A stretch of 64,000 bases of DNA from JADJOM01 sp046327715. Its GTDB lineage: Bacteria; Gemmatimonadota; Gemmatimonadetes; Gemmatimonadales; GWC2-71-9. The first letter of the stretch is position 1; every line of letters starts with the position of its first letter. The position numbers and the translations under genes are program-made. Under the pieces are notes generated by a model. It was not told the origin of the DNA, made no database searches, and worked only from the letters and a program-made list of their open reading frames with translations. The stretch spans positions 186,001 through 250,000 of the forward strand of contig JAXLXY010000006.1 of assembly GCA_046327715.1 (NCBI GenBank), read 5' to 3'. Positions 44,296 to 53,154 of the stretch are shown here, in pieces.

Positions 44296-45834
44296 TCAGG
44301 CCGCCTTCCGCCGGCGGAACCGGCTGGTGAGGGTCTCCCAGAGCTCCGCCAGGTCGCCGCCGCGGGTGGAACCCGATTCCTTGCTGACCCGCACGATGCC
44401 CACCACCGCGAGGGCCGCGAAGATCAGGTTGGGCGCCCACATCGCCAGCCAGGGGGCGACGATGTCCTTGTTGCCGAGCCCCTCCCCCGCGATCAGCCCC
44501 ACGTAGTAGATGGCGAACACGAACAGCCCGCCGCCGATCACCAGGCCCATGCCGCCGCGCGGGAAGCGCAGCGCCATCGGGATCCCCACCAGCGCAAACA
44601 CCAGGCAGGCGACGCTGATCGCCCACTTCTTGTGGACCTCCACCCGGTACTGGTTGGCCCGGCCACCGGAGGTCTTGATCTCGTCCCGGGCGGCGGAGAC
44701 CTCGGCCCAGGAGGTGAGCGAGGACGGCTCCCGCAGCCCCGGCACCCGGGGGTGGGGCGGGGTGAGGGCCTGGAGCGGCACCACCTCGGGCACGTCGCCG
44801 TAGCCCTGCGTCACGGGGTCCTCGAACTCGTCCGGGTGTGTGGCCAGGTCGGCGCTGTCCGTCCCCAGCCTTCGGCCGAGGGCGGCGAACGCCTTGCAGT
44901 AGGCCGGCAGGGCAGGGCGGGCCGCCCGCATCGGCACCGCCACCGCCGGCAGCACCAGCAGGGCGCGCAGGTCCCGCTCGGCGGTGGCCCGGCGGCGGGC
45001 CTGGGCCAGCCGGACCTCGTACTCGGCGCCCTGGACCACCTTCATCATCTCGCAGCTGGTCATCTCGCGGTCGCCGCGGACCCCGTCATTGGCCTCGAGG
45101 TCGAGCCGGTTGGAGACGTCCCGCACCCGGATGGTGTTGGTGACGAAGTCGGTCAGCTGCATCAGCCCCGCGTCGCTCTGGCGGAAGGCGTGCACCGAGC
45201 CGTCGTACAGCTTGAGCTGGAGGTCCGTCCCCACGTCGGTGAACCCCATGACGCCGCTGTCGGCGTAGATCACCCGCCGGCTGTCGGTGCCCGCCATGTC
45301 GTAGATGGTCACCGAGCGGAGCCGGCCCGAGGTGGCGTCGATGCGGCTGGCGCGGAGGAAGAGCCCCGAGGGGGGGATCTCGTTGATCACCTGCTCCCGC
45401 AGTTCGAGCGTGGGCTTCTTGCGCTGGATGTTGATGAGCAGGTTGCGCAGCCGCGCGTTGCTCTCGGGGAGCACCTGGTCGGTGAACCAGAAGTTCACCG
45501 CGGTGATGAGCACCCCCGTCAGGATCATCGGCCGGACCAGCTGCCCCACGCTGAGGCCGCTGGCCCGCATGGCGGTGATCTCGCTGTCGGCGGCGAGGTG
45601 GCTGAAGGTGTAGAGCATGGCCACCAGCACGGCCATCGGCAGCGTCATCGCGATGATGAACGGCAGGCACAGCAGGAAGACCTCGCCGATCACCGACCAG
45701 GGCAGCCCCTTGCCCACCAGGGCCCCGAACCGGCGGGCGATCTGGTTGAGCAGCATGATGCTGGTCATGGCCAGGAAGGCGAAGACCAGGGGTGGCACGA
45801 ACTGGCGGACCAGGTAGCGATCGAGCAGGCGCAC
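44296..45834 (-). CDS. lptF: LPS export permease LptF
   Basis: Second LPS extractor subunit, 512 residues, longer than usual because the periplasmic domain carries an insert of about 120 residues (including the Pro-rich VPLQALTPPHPRVPGLREPS). It begins VRLLDRYLVRQFVPPLVFAF, aligned with the LptG start, so GTG 45834 is chosen over a GTG 13 codons upstream. The helix region GLPWSVIGEVFLLCLPFIIA and MRASGLSVGQLVRP are typical of the family. Probable first gene of a run lptF-lptG-nadB-nadA-DUF2911-nadC, divergent from sprA. Confidence 0.87.
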   Translation of the reverse strand: MRLLDRYLVRQFVPPLVFAFLAMTSIMLLNQIARRFGALVGKGLPWSVIGEVFLLCLPFIIAMTLPMAVLVAMLYTFSHLAADSEITAMRASGLSVGQLVRPMILTGVLITAVNFWFTDQVLPESNARLRNLLINIQRKKPTLELREQVINEIPPSGLFLRASRIDATSGRLRSVTIYDMAGTDSRRVIYADSGVMGFTDVGTDLQLKLYDGSVHAFRQSDAGLMQLTDFVTNTIRVRDVSNRLDLEANDGVRGDREMTSCEMMKVVQGAEYEVRLAQARRRATAERDLRALLVLPAVAVPMRAARPALPAYCKAFAALGRRLGTDSADLATHPDEFEDPVTQGYGDVPEVVPLQALTPPHPRVPGLREPSSLTSWAEVSAARDEIKTSGGRANQYRVEVHKKWAISVACLVFALVGIPMALRFPRGGMGLVIGGGLFVFAIYYVGLIAGEGLGNKDIVAPWLAMWAPNLIFAALAVVGIVRVSKESGSTRGGDLAELWETLTSRFRRRKAA

Positions 45835-45863
45835 GAGCGGCGAAGTCTCCGATTGGTAACGAG

Positions 45864-45913
45864 TTGTACCCACTCTCTCCGGCCAGTATATTCCCGGTGT
45901 CCCGCGGCTACAA
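45864..45913. promoter_or_regulatory. overlapping divergent promoters for sprA and lptF
   Basis: Plus strand: TTGTAC (45864-45869), 17-base spacer, TATATT (45887-45892), toward sprA. Minus strand: TTGTAG (45913-45908), 17-base spacer, TATACT (45890-45885), toward lptF. The two -10 boxes share AGTATATT, so a single AT-rich core could open for both directions. Confidence 0.55.
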
Positions 45914-45953
45914 GCCTCTTGCTTCCCGTTCCGCCCGAGCCCCTCTCCCGCTA

Positions 45954-48900
45954 GTGCGCCTGCTCGCCTGCGTGGCGCTCCTGCTGGCCGTCCCCGTAGG
46001 CCTGGCGGCTCAGGGCGACACTACCTTCACCGCCTGGCTCCGCTTCCGGTCCGCGCCGGGGCTCACGCTGCGCGCGCCGGCCGTCCTGCGTTCCCCGTGG
46101 GACGCCGGGCCCCGCCGCCCCCCCGCGGCGGCACGCGCGGCGTGGGACAGCGCCGTGGCCGCCGACCGGGACTCGCTGCGGGCGGCCCGGGCGACCGCCT
46201 GGCGCCTGCGCCAGCTGTACGGCCGGCGCGCGTTCCCCGGGCAGGATACTACCCCGGCCCGGCGCGGGGCGCTCGGGCTCGACCGCCGCTACGCCGACCT
46301 GAACATCGAGGGCAATGCCCGCCTCGAGGTGCGCAGTGAGCGGCTCAAGAACCTCCGCTGCACCCCGAGCCAGTACCTCGACCTCAATTCCGGCTGCCGC
46401 GGCAGCTGGAAGGCCCCCCGCCTCGACACCTACCTGGCACTGCGCACCGGTGGCCTCATCGGCCAGCGGCTGCACGTGGACGTCGACTACGACACCGAGC
46501 GGGACTTCACCGCGCGGAACAACCTGCAGCTGTACTACCAGGGGCTGGAGGACGAGATCGTGCGCCGGGTGGAGGTGGGGACGGTGGTGTTCCGGCCCCC
46601 CGCCTCGCGCTTCCTGACCGCCGCGATCCCGGCCAACAATTTCGGCATCAACGCCACCTTCGACGTCGGGGCGTTCACGTTCCAGGGCATCGCCGCCACG
46701 CAGAAGGGCAGCGTGATGGCCGAGCGGACCTACAGCGTGGGCAGCACGGTGGTGCAGCCGCAGGACCGCGAGGCCCGCGACCTCGACTTCGAGGGCAGCC
46801 GCTTCTTCTGGGTGGTGGACCCCGCGCAGCTGCCGGGTTATCCGCAGCTCGACATCCTGCAGCTGAGCCAGGCGGGCCTGCCCCCGGCGGTGACGGTCCA
46901 GGGCGACGTCCGGGTCTACCGGTACCGGCCTCCCTCGCGCAGCGGCGTGAACCCGAACCTCGGCGGCATCACCGCGGTGGCCTTGGGGACCGACACGACC
47001 CAGAAGGTCGCCGCACAGTGGCAGCTGCTGCAGCGCGACCTGGACTACTACGTCGACCCGACCGGCCTGTGGTTCGCGCTCGCCAGCCGGCTCGACCCGA
47101 ACGACTACCTCGCCGTCAGCTACGCCAGCGGGGCCGGGCCGGTGGGCACCTTTCCGTCGGCCGACACGCCGGTGCCCGCCGGGCAGCCCCCGCGCGACAC
47201 GCTGCGGCTCATCGTCCAGCCGCGGGTGGACGCCACCCGGCCGACCTTCCGCCACGAGATGCGGCAGGTGTACCGGGTGGCCGGTGCCGACCTCGACCCG
47301 GCGTCGCTCAAGGTGACGCTCAGCATCAACCGGTCGGAGCGGCCGCTGCGCCCGGGCGCCGCGGCGACCTACCTGGCCGAACTCGGCCTGGCCACGCCCA
47401 ACGACCCCACCGCCTTCAACCTGCAGGACCGGCTCTTCCCCCGGACCCGCGACCCCAGCGCCGCCTTCACGATCAAGGAATCGTACATCGTCCTTCCCTC
47501 GGCCCAGCCCTTCGCCGACGCGGCGAAGCTGCTCCCGACCGAGCGCAACGACTCCCTCTACCAGACGCCGGGCTACCTGCTCTACAGCGAGGGACCACCG
47601 GCCAAGTTCGTCTTCCGGCTCCAGTACAATGCGAGCTCGAGCGGCGACCGCTCCACCCTCGACCTCGGCGCGCTCTCGATCCGCGACGGCAGCGAGACGC
47701 TGTACCTCAACGGCCGCAAGCTCGACAAGGGCACCGACTACAGCATCAACTACGACCTGGGCCAGGTCACCTTCTCCGACCCGCAGTCGCTCTTCGGCGG
47801 CGGTGGCGCCACCATCCAGGCCCGCTTCGAGGAGCGGGGGGTGTTCGCCGTGGCGCCCACCCAGATCTACGGGCTCTCCACCCGCTACAGCCTCGGTGAA
47901 ACCGGGGGCATCAACCTGCTGGGGCTCTACCAGGTGGAGCAGAGCGCGTTCAACCGGCCCCAGCTGGGCTTCGAGGCGCAGGCCCACATGGTCGGGGGCA
48001 TCAGCACCGACCTCCGCTTCCGGCCGGACGCCGTCACCCGCTTCCTCAACCGGCTCACGTCCGCGCCGGCCACCGCGCCGTCCCGGCTCGACCTCAACGC
48101 CGAGCTCGCCTTCACCCGTCCCGACCCGAATCGCTCCGGGCAGGCCTATCTGGAGGAGTTCGAGGGCGACCCGGGGGTGCAGCTCTCCCTGCGCGAGACG
48201 CTGTGGGAGTTCGGCAGCCGGCCCCAGTACGCCGACGGTGCCGAGGGGGTCCTCGGCAAGACGGTCTTCGACACCACCGACGCCGTCCAGCTGACCTGGC
48301 AGAACCTGGTGCAGGATCCTACCGGCGGCCAGGTGGTCCAGCTCCGGGCCCGCGACATCGACCCCCGGATCCAGGTGGCGGGCCAGCAGGACCAGCTGGA
48401 GACGGTGCTCTTCATGACCCTCCAGCCGGATACCAGCGCCGGCCGCCTGACCAGCCGCTCGCGCTGGAACCTCCCGACCCGGCCCAACGCGCCGCGCTGG
48501 CGCTCGGTGGTGACCAGCCTGAGTTCCACCGGCACCGACCTCTCCAAGAACGAGTTCCTCGAGTTCTGGGTGTTCCGGCCGGGCGATCGCTCGGTCGACT
48601 CCGCGGGGCTGCAGCTGGTGGTCGACCTGGGCAATGTCAGCGAGGACGCGGTGGCGATGGCCCCCGAGAGCCTGACGGTCCAGTCGGGCGACTCGGTGTT
48701 CACCGGGCGCCAGTTCGTGGGGCTCGGCCGGCTCGACACCGAACGGCAGTCCACCGGCGTCTTCAACGCGGCCCAGGACGACATCGGCATCCTCGGCGAC
48801 CGGCCGGACAACCTCGTGGTGGACGGCGTGCCGAGCGAGCTCGTGGCCCTGTGCCGGCAGGAGCTGGCCAACCTCGTGACCGTCTACCGCTGGGGCGACC

Positions 48901-51900
48901 TCGGCGCGCGCTGCAGCAACGGGAACGGCGCCCTCGACGCCGAGGACCTCGACAACGACAACCAGCTCGACGCCACCGGGTCGGCCGAGAACGTGCTGCG
49001 CTGGGTGGTGGACCTGCAGGGCAGCCCGTACTTCGTGCGTACCGGCGCCGTGGCCGCCGACTCCGGCCGGTGGGAGCTCTACCGGCTGCCGCTGCGTACC
49101 GAGGAGTACCGTCTCGGCGCCCCCAACATCCGCCTGGTCAAGCACCTCCGCATCACCGCGGTGGCCGCCCCGGACCAGGGTGGCCCCGACGTCCGCACCT
49201 TCTGGGCGCTGGGCCGCATGCGGTTCCTGGGGTCGCCCTGGGTGCGCCGCTCCGAGCGGCCGGTCCAGGGCCTGGCCGGGGCCACCGACGCCCCGGGCAC
49301 CGGCGAGGTGGTGTCGTCCACCGTCTCCACCGAGAACATCGAGCTGGGCTACGTCTCGCCGCCCGGCGTGCGCGGCGGGCTCGACCAGAAGGGTGGCGGC
49401 AAGGGGGAGTTCGGCAGCCAGGTCAACGAGCGCTCCCTGCGGGTGCTTGCGCGGCAGATCCTTCCCGGGCAGCGCGCCGAGGCCTACTTCCGCTTCCCGA
49501 GCGGGCCGCAGAACCTGCTTCGCTACAAGGAGCTGCGGGCCTGGGCGCGGGGGCGCGGGCCGGGCTGGGATACCCGCGACTTCGAGGTGTTCATCCGCGC
49601 CGGCAGCGACAGCCGCAACTTCTACCAGTTCTCGGCGAACGCGGCCACCGCCACCTGGGAGCCGGAGTTGCGGGTACGGCTCGACAAGTGGCGCGAGCTC
49701 CGGGCCGAGATCGAGTCCCGCCGGCTGCAGGGGCTGCCGGCCGACAGCGCGGCCCGGGTGGCCTGCGGCGGCGACACCGTCTCGGTGGCCTACGTGCTGT
49801 GCGACGGCCCCTACCTGGCCCACATCGAGGACCCGGCGGTCAACCCGCCCAACCTGGCGGAGGTCCAGGAGATCGCGGCCGGCATCTACCGCCGGGCCGG
49901 CAACGACCCGACGGACAGCGCCGAGGTGTGGGTCGACGACATCCGCCTGACGGAGCCGATCGCCCGCGTCGGGTCGGCGCTGGCGCTCGACGCGCGCCTG
50001 GTGGCCTCCGACGTCGGCGACCTGAGCATCGGCTACGTGCGGCAGGACGGCCACTTTCAGCAGATCGGGCAGGATCCCTCCTACCGCACCACCGGCACCC
50101 TGCAGCTGGCCACCGGGCTGCGGGTGGAGCGCTTCCTGCCCACGAGCCTGGGGATCGTGCTGCCGATCCAGGTGAACTATGCCCGGTCCAGCGTGGCCCC
50201 CGAGCTGCTCACCGGCACCGACATCCTCGGCAAGGACCTCGCACGGCTGCGCACCCCTGAGAGCTGGTCGCTGAGCTACAGCTTCGCGGTCCGGCGCACC
50301 CGGCGGGGCCGCTCCTGGGTGGTGCGCGGCCTGGTCGACCCGCTCAGCGTCACGGGCAGCTTCTCGGATGCCCGCAGCACCACCGAACTCTCCCAGGCCA
50401 GCAATACCACCCGCAACCTGCAGGCGACCTACCTGCTCCAGTCGGGGCGCCACGGGCCCGCGCTCAATCTCGAAGGCCTGGTCCGGCGCCTGCCCGGCTT
50501 CCTGCGCCGGACGGAGGGCGCCACCGCGCTGGCGCGGCCGAAGCTCAACTTCGCGCCCGGCACCATCCGGCTGGGCAGCGGGCTGCTCCGCAACCAGGGT
50601 GACCTGCTGGCCTACGACGTGCCCGTCCGGCGCGGCCTCGACAGCCTCGTCCGCCCCGCGGTCTCGCTGACCCACACCTGGCGCAACGCCGCCGGGCTCA
50701 CCTGGCAGCCGCTCGGCATGCTGACCCTCTCCGGCGACCTGACCAGCACCCGGGACCTCCGCCGCTACAGCGACAGCACCAGCCTGGGCCGGGTGGCGGG
50801 CCGGGCCCGGCGCAGCCTCTTCGGGATGGACGTCGGCGTGGAGCGGGACCGCCAGCTGGGCACGTCGCTGCTGCTGGCCCCGCGGCTCACCAGCTGGCTC
50901 CGGCCCCGCTACCAGACCTCCAGCAGCTTCGTCCTGAGCCGCAGCCTGACCAGCCGCGACCCCATCCGCGAGGACGGAGACACCGCGGGCGCCTTCATCC
51001 TGCCCCAGACCCTCAACAAGTCCCGGCAGCGGGAGTACGGCGCCGCGGTGGAGTACGGGCGCCTCCTCGGCCGCCTCATCGGCGACTCCACCGCCTTCGC
51101 CCGCGCCACCCGCCGGCTGCGCCCCTTCGACATCAGCGACCGGCTGACCCGCGCGGGCACCTTCGACCTGGCCGCCTTCGACCCGGACCTCGGCTTCCAG
51201 CTCGCGCTTGGCGGCCTGGACCGGTTCCTCCGCGCCCAGGGCGCATCCGCCCTCGGTGCCTCCGAGGTGCGCACGACCACGTTCCAGTCCGGGGCCGAAC
51301 TCCCGTTCGGGATGAGCTTCCAGCTCGGCTACGCCCGCTCCCGCACCAACCGATTCCAGCGGACGACCGAGGGGTACCTCACGTCCGAGACCTTCCAGCG
51401 GGAGTGGCCCAAGGGCACCTTCCGGCTCACCCGCGCCATTCATGGCTTCCCGGTGGCCCTCGTCGGCGTCGGCGCCACGTTCCGGCAGGTCCGCGGCTCC
51501 ACTACGGTGCCCAACCCCGGCGCACTCCCCTACCTCAGCCGACAGCGCAGCCGGACCGTCACGCCCGATGCCCAGTTCACGCTGACCAACGGCATGGTGC
51601 TGTCCGTGACCTGGGCCAACGTGGCCCAGCGCAACCTGGCCAACGGCAACCGCACCCAGGTGGACCAGAACGACCTCACCGCCGGGTTCAGCCACGCCTT
51701 CGCCTTGCCCGGGGCCTTGAGTCGGACCCGGCGGGTGATCCGGTCCCAGCTGACGGGGATCCTCTCCAAGAGCCTCTCCTGCCTCCGCCTGAGCACCGAG
51801 ACGGATTGTCGCACGGTGTCCGACACCCGGCGGCAGGAGCTCCGCGCCACCTTCGACACCGACCTGGGCCGGATCATGACCGGTGGGCTCCAGTTCAGCT

Positions 51901-51998
51901 ACTCGCTCAACGAGGCCCGGCACCTTGACCGCAAGTTCTCCCAGATGGCGATCGCGGCGACCTTCCAGCTGTCGCTGTACGCCGGGGATTATCGGTAG
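45954..51998 (+). CDS. sprA: SprA/Sov-like type IX secretion outer-membrane translocon
   Basis: Giant outer-membrane barrel of 2,014 residues. Signal peptide VRLLACVALLLAVPVGLAA, mature Gln 20. SprA-like landmarks in order: LHVDVDYDTERDFTARNNLQ and YYQGLEDEIVRRVEVGTVVF near residue 180-210, NNFGINATFDVGAFTFQGIA with TQKGSVMAERTYSVG after it, the YLEEFEGDPGVQLSLRETLW segment near 740, NEFLEFWVFRPGDRSVD near 870, and a long beta-rich C-terminal half ending TFQLSLYAGDYR. SprA is the 36-strand channel of the type IX system, known to bind PorV. Length is slightly under Bacteroidota SprA (about 2,400). GTG 45954 chosen because the promoter places the transcript start near 45899; GTG 45897 is the alternative. 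Confidence 0.85.
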   Translation: MRLLACVALLLAVPVGLAAQGDTTFTAWLRFRSAPGLTLRAPAVLRSPWDAGPRRPPAAARAAWDSAVAADRDSLRAARATAWRLRQLYGRRAFPGQDTTPARRGALGLDRRYADLNIEGNARLEVRSERLKNLRCTPSQYLDLNSGCRGSWKAPRLDTYLALRTGGLIGQRLHVDVDYDTERDFTARNNLQLYYQGLEDEIVRRVEVGTVVFRPPASRFLTAAIPANNFGINATFDVGAFTFQGIAATQKGSVMAERTYSVGSTVVQPQDREARDLDFEGSRFFWVVDPAQLPGYPQLDILQLSQAGLPPAVTVQGDVRVYRYRPPSRSGVNPNLGGITAVALGTDTTQKVAAQWQLLQRDLDYYVDPTGLWFALASRLDPNDYLAVSYASGAGPVGTFPSADTPVPAGQPPRDTLRLIVQPRVDATRPTFRHEMRQVYRVAGADLDPASLKVTLSINRSERPLRPGAAATYLAELGLATPNDPTAFNLQDRLFPRTRDPSAAFTIKESYIVLPSAQPFADAAKLLPTERNDSLYQTPGYLLYSEGPPAKFVFRLQYNASSSGDRSTLDLGALSIRDGSETLYLNGRKLDKGTDYSINYDLGQVTFSDPQSLFGGGGATIQARFEERGVFAVAPTQIYGLSTRYSLGETGGINLLGLYQVEQSAFNRPQLGFEAQAHMVGGISTDLRFRPDAVTRFLNRLTSAPATAPSRLDLNAELAFTRPDPNRSGQAYLEEFEGDPGVQLSLRETLWEFGSRPQYADGAEGVLGKTVFDTTDAVQLTWQNLVQDPTGGQVVQLRARDIDPRIQVAGQQDQLETVLFMTLQPDTSAGRLTSRSRWNLPTRPNAPRWRSVVTSLSSTGTDLSKNEFLEFWVFRPGDRSVDSAGLQLVVDLGNVSEDAVAMAPESLTVQSGDSVFTGRQFVGLGRLDTERQSTGVFNAAQDDIGILGDRPDNLVVDGVPSELVALCRQELANLVTVYRWGDLGARCSNGNGALDAEDLDNDNQLDATGSAENVLRWVVDLQGSPYFVRTGAVAADSGRWELYRLPLRTEEYRLGAPNIRLVKHLRITAVAAPDQGGPDVRTFWALGRMRFLGSPWVRRSERPVQGLAGATDAPGTGEVVSSTVSTENIELGYVSPPGVRGGLDQKGGGKGEFGSQVNERSLRVLARQILPGQRAEAYFRFPSGPQNLLRYKELRAWARGRGPGWDTRDFEVFIRAGSDSRNFYQFSANAATATWEPELRVRLDKWRELRAEIESRRLQGLPADSAARVACGGDTVSVAYVLCDGPYLAHIEDPAVNPPNLAEVQEIAAGIYRRAGNDPTDSAEVWVDDIRLTEPIARVGSALALDARLVASDVGDLSIGYVRQDGHFQQIGQDPSYRTTGTLQLATGLRVERFLPTSLGIVLPIQVNYARSSVAPELLTGTDILGKDLARLRTPESWSLSYSFAVRRTRRGRSWVVRGLVDPLSVTGSFSDARSTTELSQASNTTRNLQATYLLQSGRHGPALNLEGLVRRLPGFLRRTEGATALARPKLNFAPGTIRLGSGLLRNQGDLLAYDVPVRRGLDSLVRPAVSLTHTWRNAAGLTWQPLGMLTLSGDLTSTRDLRRYSDSTSLGRVAGRARRSLFGMDVGVERDRQLGTSLLLAPRLTSWLRPRYQTSSSFVLSRSLTSRDPIREDGDTAGAFILPQTLNKSRQREYGAAVEYGRLLGRLIGDSTAFARATRRLRPFDISDRLTRAGTFDLAAFDPDLGFQLALGGLDRFLRAQGASALGASEVRTTTFQSGAELPFGMSFQLGYARSRTNRFQRTTEGYLTSETFQREWPKGTFRLTRAIHGFPVALVGVGATFRQVRGSTTVPNPGALPYLSRQRSRTVTPDAQFTLTNGMVLSVTWANVAQRNLANGNRTQVDQNDLTAGFSHAFALPGALSRTRRVIRSQLTGILSKSLSCLRLSTETDCRTVSDTRRQELRATFDTDLGRIMTGGLQFSYSLNEARHLDRKFSQMAIAATFQLSLYAGDYR

Positions 51999-52075
51999 GC
52001 GGTTAGGCGGTTAGGCGGTTAGGCGGTTAGGCGATTGGGCGATTGGGCGATTGGGCGATTTGGCGGTTGGGCGTT
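51996..52075 (+). repeat. octamer array beginning with the sprA stop codon
   Basis: Ten octamers, first four TAGGCGGT, later TAGGCGAT, TGGGCGAT and variants. The first three bases are the sprA TAG. A pyrimidine tract (52087-52123) follows after a short spacer, as at 38900-39039. The region up to the next start at 52142 holds nothing else. Confidence 0.92.
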
Positions 52076-52141
52076 AGGCTTGAGGCCCCTTCCCCCTCCC
52101 CGTTTCCCCTTTCCCTCTTCCCCATCGTTACATTCTCCACC

Positions 52142-53062
52142 ATGCGCCGCTGCCGCCTCCTTCTGCCCGCCCTGCTCCTGGCCGCGGCCTGCCGCGACGC
52201 CGCCCCCCCCACCCGCGAGTTCAACGGCGAGGTGGCCTTCACCTACCTCGAGCGCCAGGTGGGCTTCGGCTACCGGATCCCCGGCACGCCGGCGCACGCC
52301 GCCACCGCGGCGTGGCTCGACTCGCTGCTGCGCACCCGCGCCGACAGCCTGATCGTGCAGGCGTGGACCCACGTGACCGCGAAGGGCGACAGCCTGCCCC
52401 TGGTGAACCTCGTGGCCCGGTTCAACCCCGCCGCGCGGGAGCGGGTGCTCTTCCTGGCACATTGGGACACCCGGCCGGTCTCCGACAACCCGAACTACAC
52501 CGGACCGCGCACTCCCGTCCCCGGCGCCAACGACGGCGCCTCGGGCGTCGCGGTGCTCCTCGGCATGGCCGACGCCCTCAAGCAGCTGCCCCCCACGGTG
52601 GGCGTGGACCTGCTGTTCGTGGATGGCGAGGACTACGCCGATTTCCATGCCGAGCCGAACGACGTGCTCATCGGCTCGCGGTACTATGCCGCCCACCAGC
52701 CCCCGGGACCCAAGCCGCTGTACGCGGTGCTGCTCGACCTCGTGGCCGACAGGGACCTGCGGCTGCTGCCGGAGGGCCAGTCGGTGCTCGGCGCGCCGGA
52801 GGTCGTGGACCTCGTCTGGACGGTGGCCAGGGAGATCGGGCACGGCGACGTGTTCGTGAACGCGCCGGGCCAGGGCCCCACCCTGATCGACGACCACGTG
52901 GAACTCCAGAAGGCCGGGATCCGCGCCATCGACGTGGTGGACTTCTCGTACGGGCCCGACAACAGCTACTGGCACACCCCCGCGGATTCGCTCGACAAGG
53001 TGAGCCCGCAGAGCCTGCAGGTGGTGGGGGATGTGGCCCTGGCATTGATCCGCCGCCACTAG
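52142..53062 (+). CDS. M28 zinc lipoprotein, glutaminyl-peptide cyclotransferase type
   Basis: Lipoprotein of 306 residues (signal MRRCRLLLPALLLAAAC, Cys 17). It has the glutaminyl cyclase form of the M28 fold: FLAHWDTRP at 105-112, PGANDGASGVAVLL with zinc ligand Asp 131, LLFVDGEDYADF with Glu 163, then GSRYYAAH, YAVLLDLVADRDLR, DDHVELQKAGI and NSYWHTPADS with His 278. These match animal/Bacteroidota-type QCs, which turn N-terminal Gln of exported proteins to pyroglutamate. It follows sprA directly, and several exported proteins in this window have Gln at +1. Aminopeptidase activity cannot be excluded. Confidence 0.78.
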   Translation: MRRCRLLLPALLLAAACRDAAPPTREFNGEVAFTYLERQVGFGYRIPGTPAHAATAAWLDSLLRTRADSLIVQAWTHVTAKGDSLPLVNLVARFNPAARERVLFLAHWDTRPVSDNPNYTGPRTPVPGANDGASGVAVLLGMADALKQLPPTVGVDLLFVDGEDYADFHAEPNDVLIGSRYYAAHQPPGPKPLYAVLLDLVADRDLRLLPEGQSVLGAPEVVDLVWTVAREIGHGDVFVNAPGQGPTLIDDHVELQKAGIRAIDVVDFSYGPDNSYWHTPADSLDKVSPQSLQVVGDVALALIRRH

Positions 53063-53154
53063 GCGGCAGGCGGGTCGCCCCCTCCCGCGTTGTTCCGCCC
53101 GCTCCCGCGTCGCCGCGTTCCCACGGGGAGGCGGCGATCGGTGCATGCTGGACC

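Noticed and set aside
45951..51923. A 1,990-residue open frame on the minus strand opposite sprA
   Set aside because: It is rich in Gly, Arg, His, Val and Pro, has no domain or signal, and mirrors codon use of sprA; a GC-rich antisense shadow.
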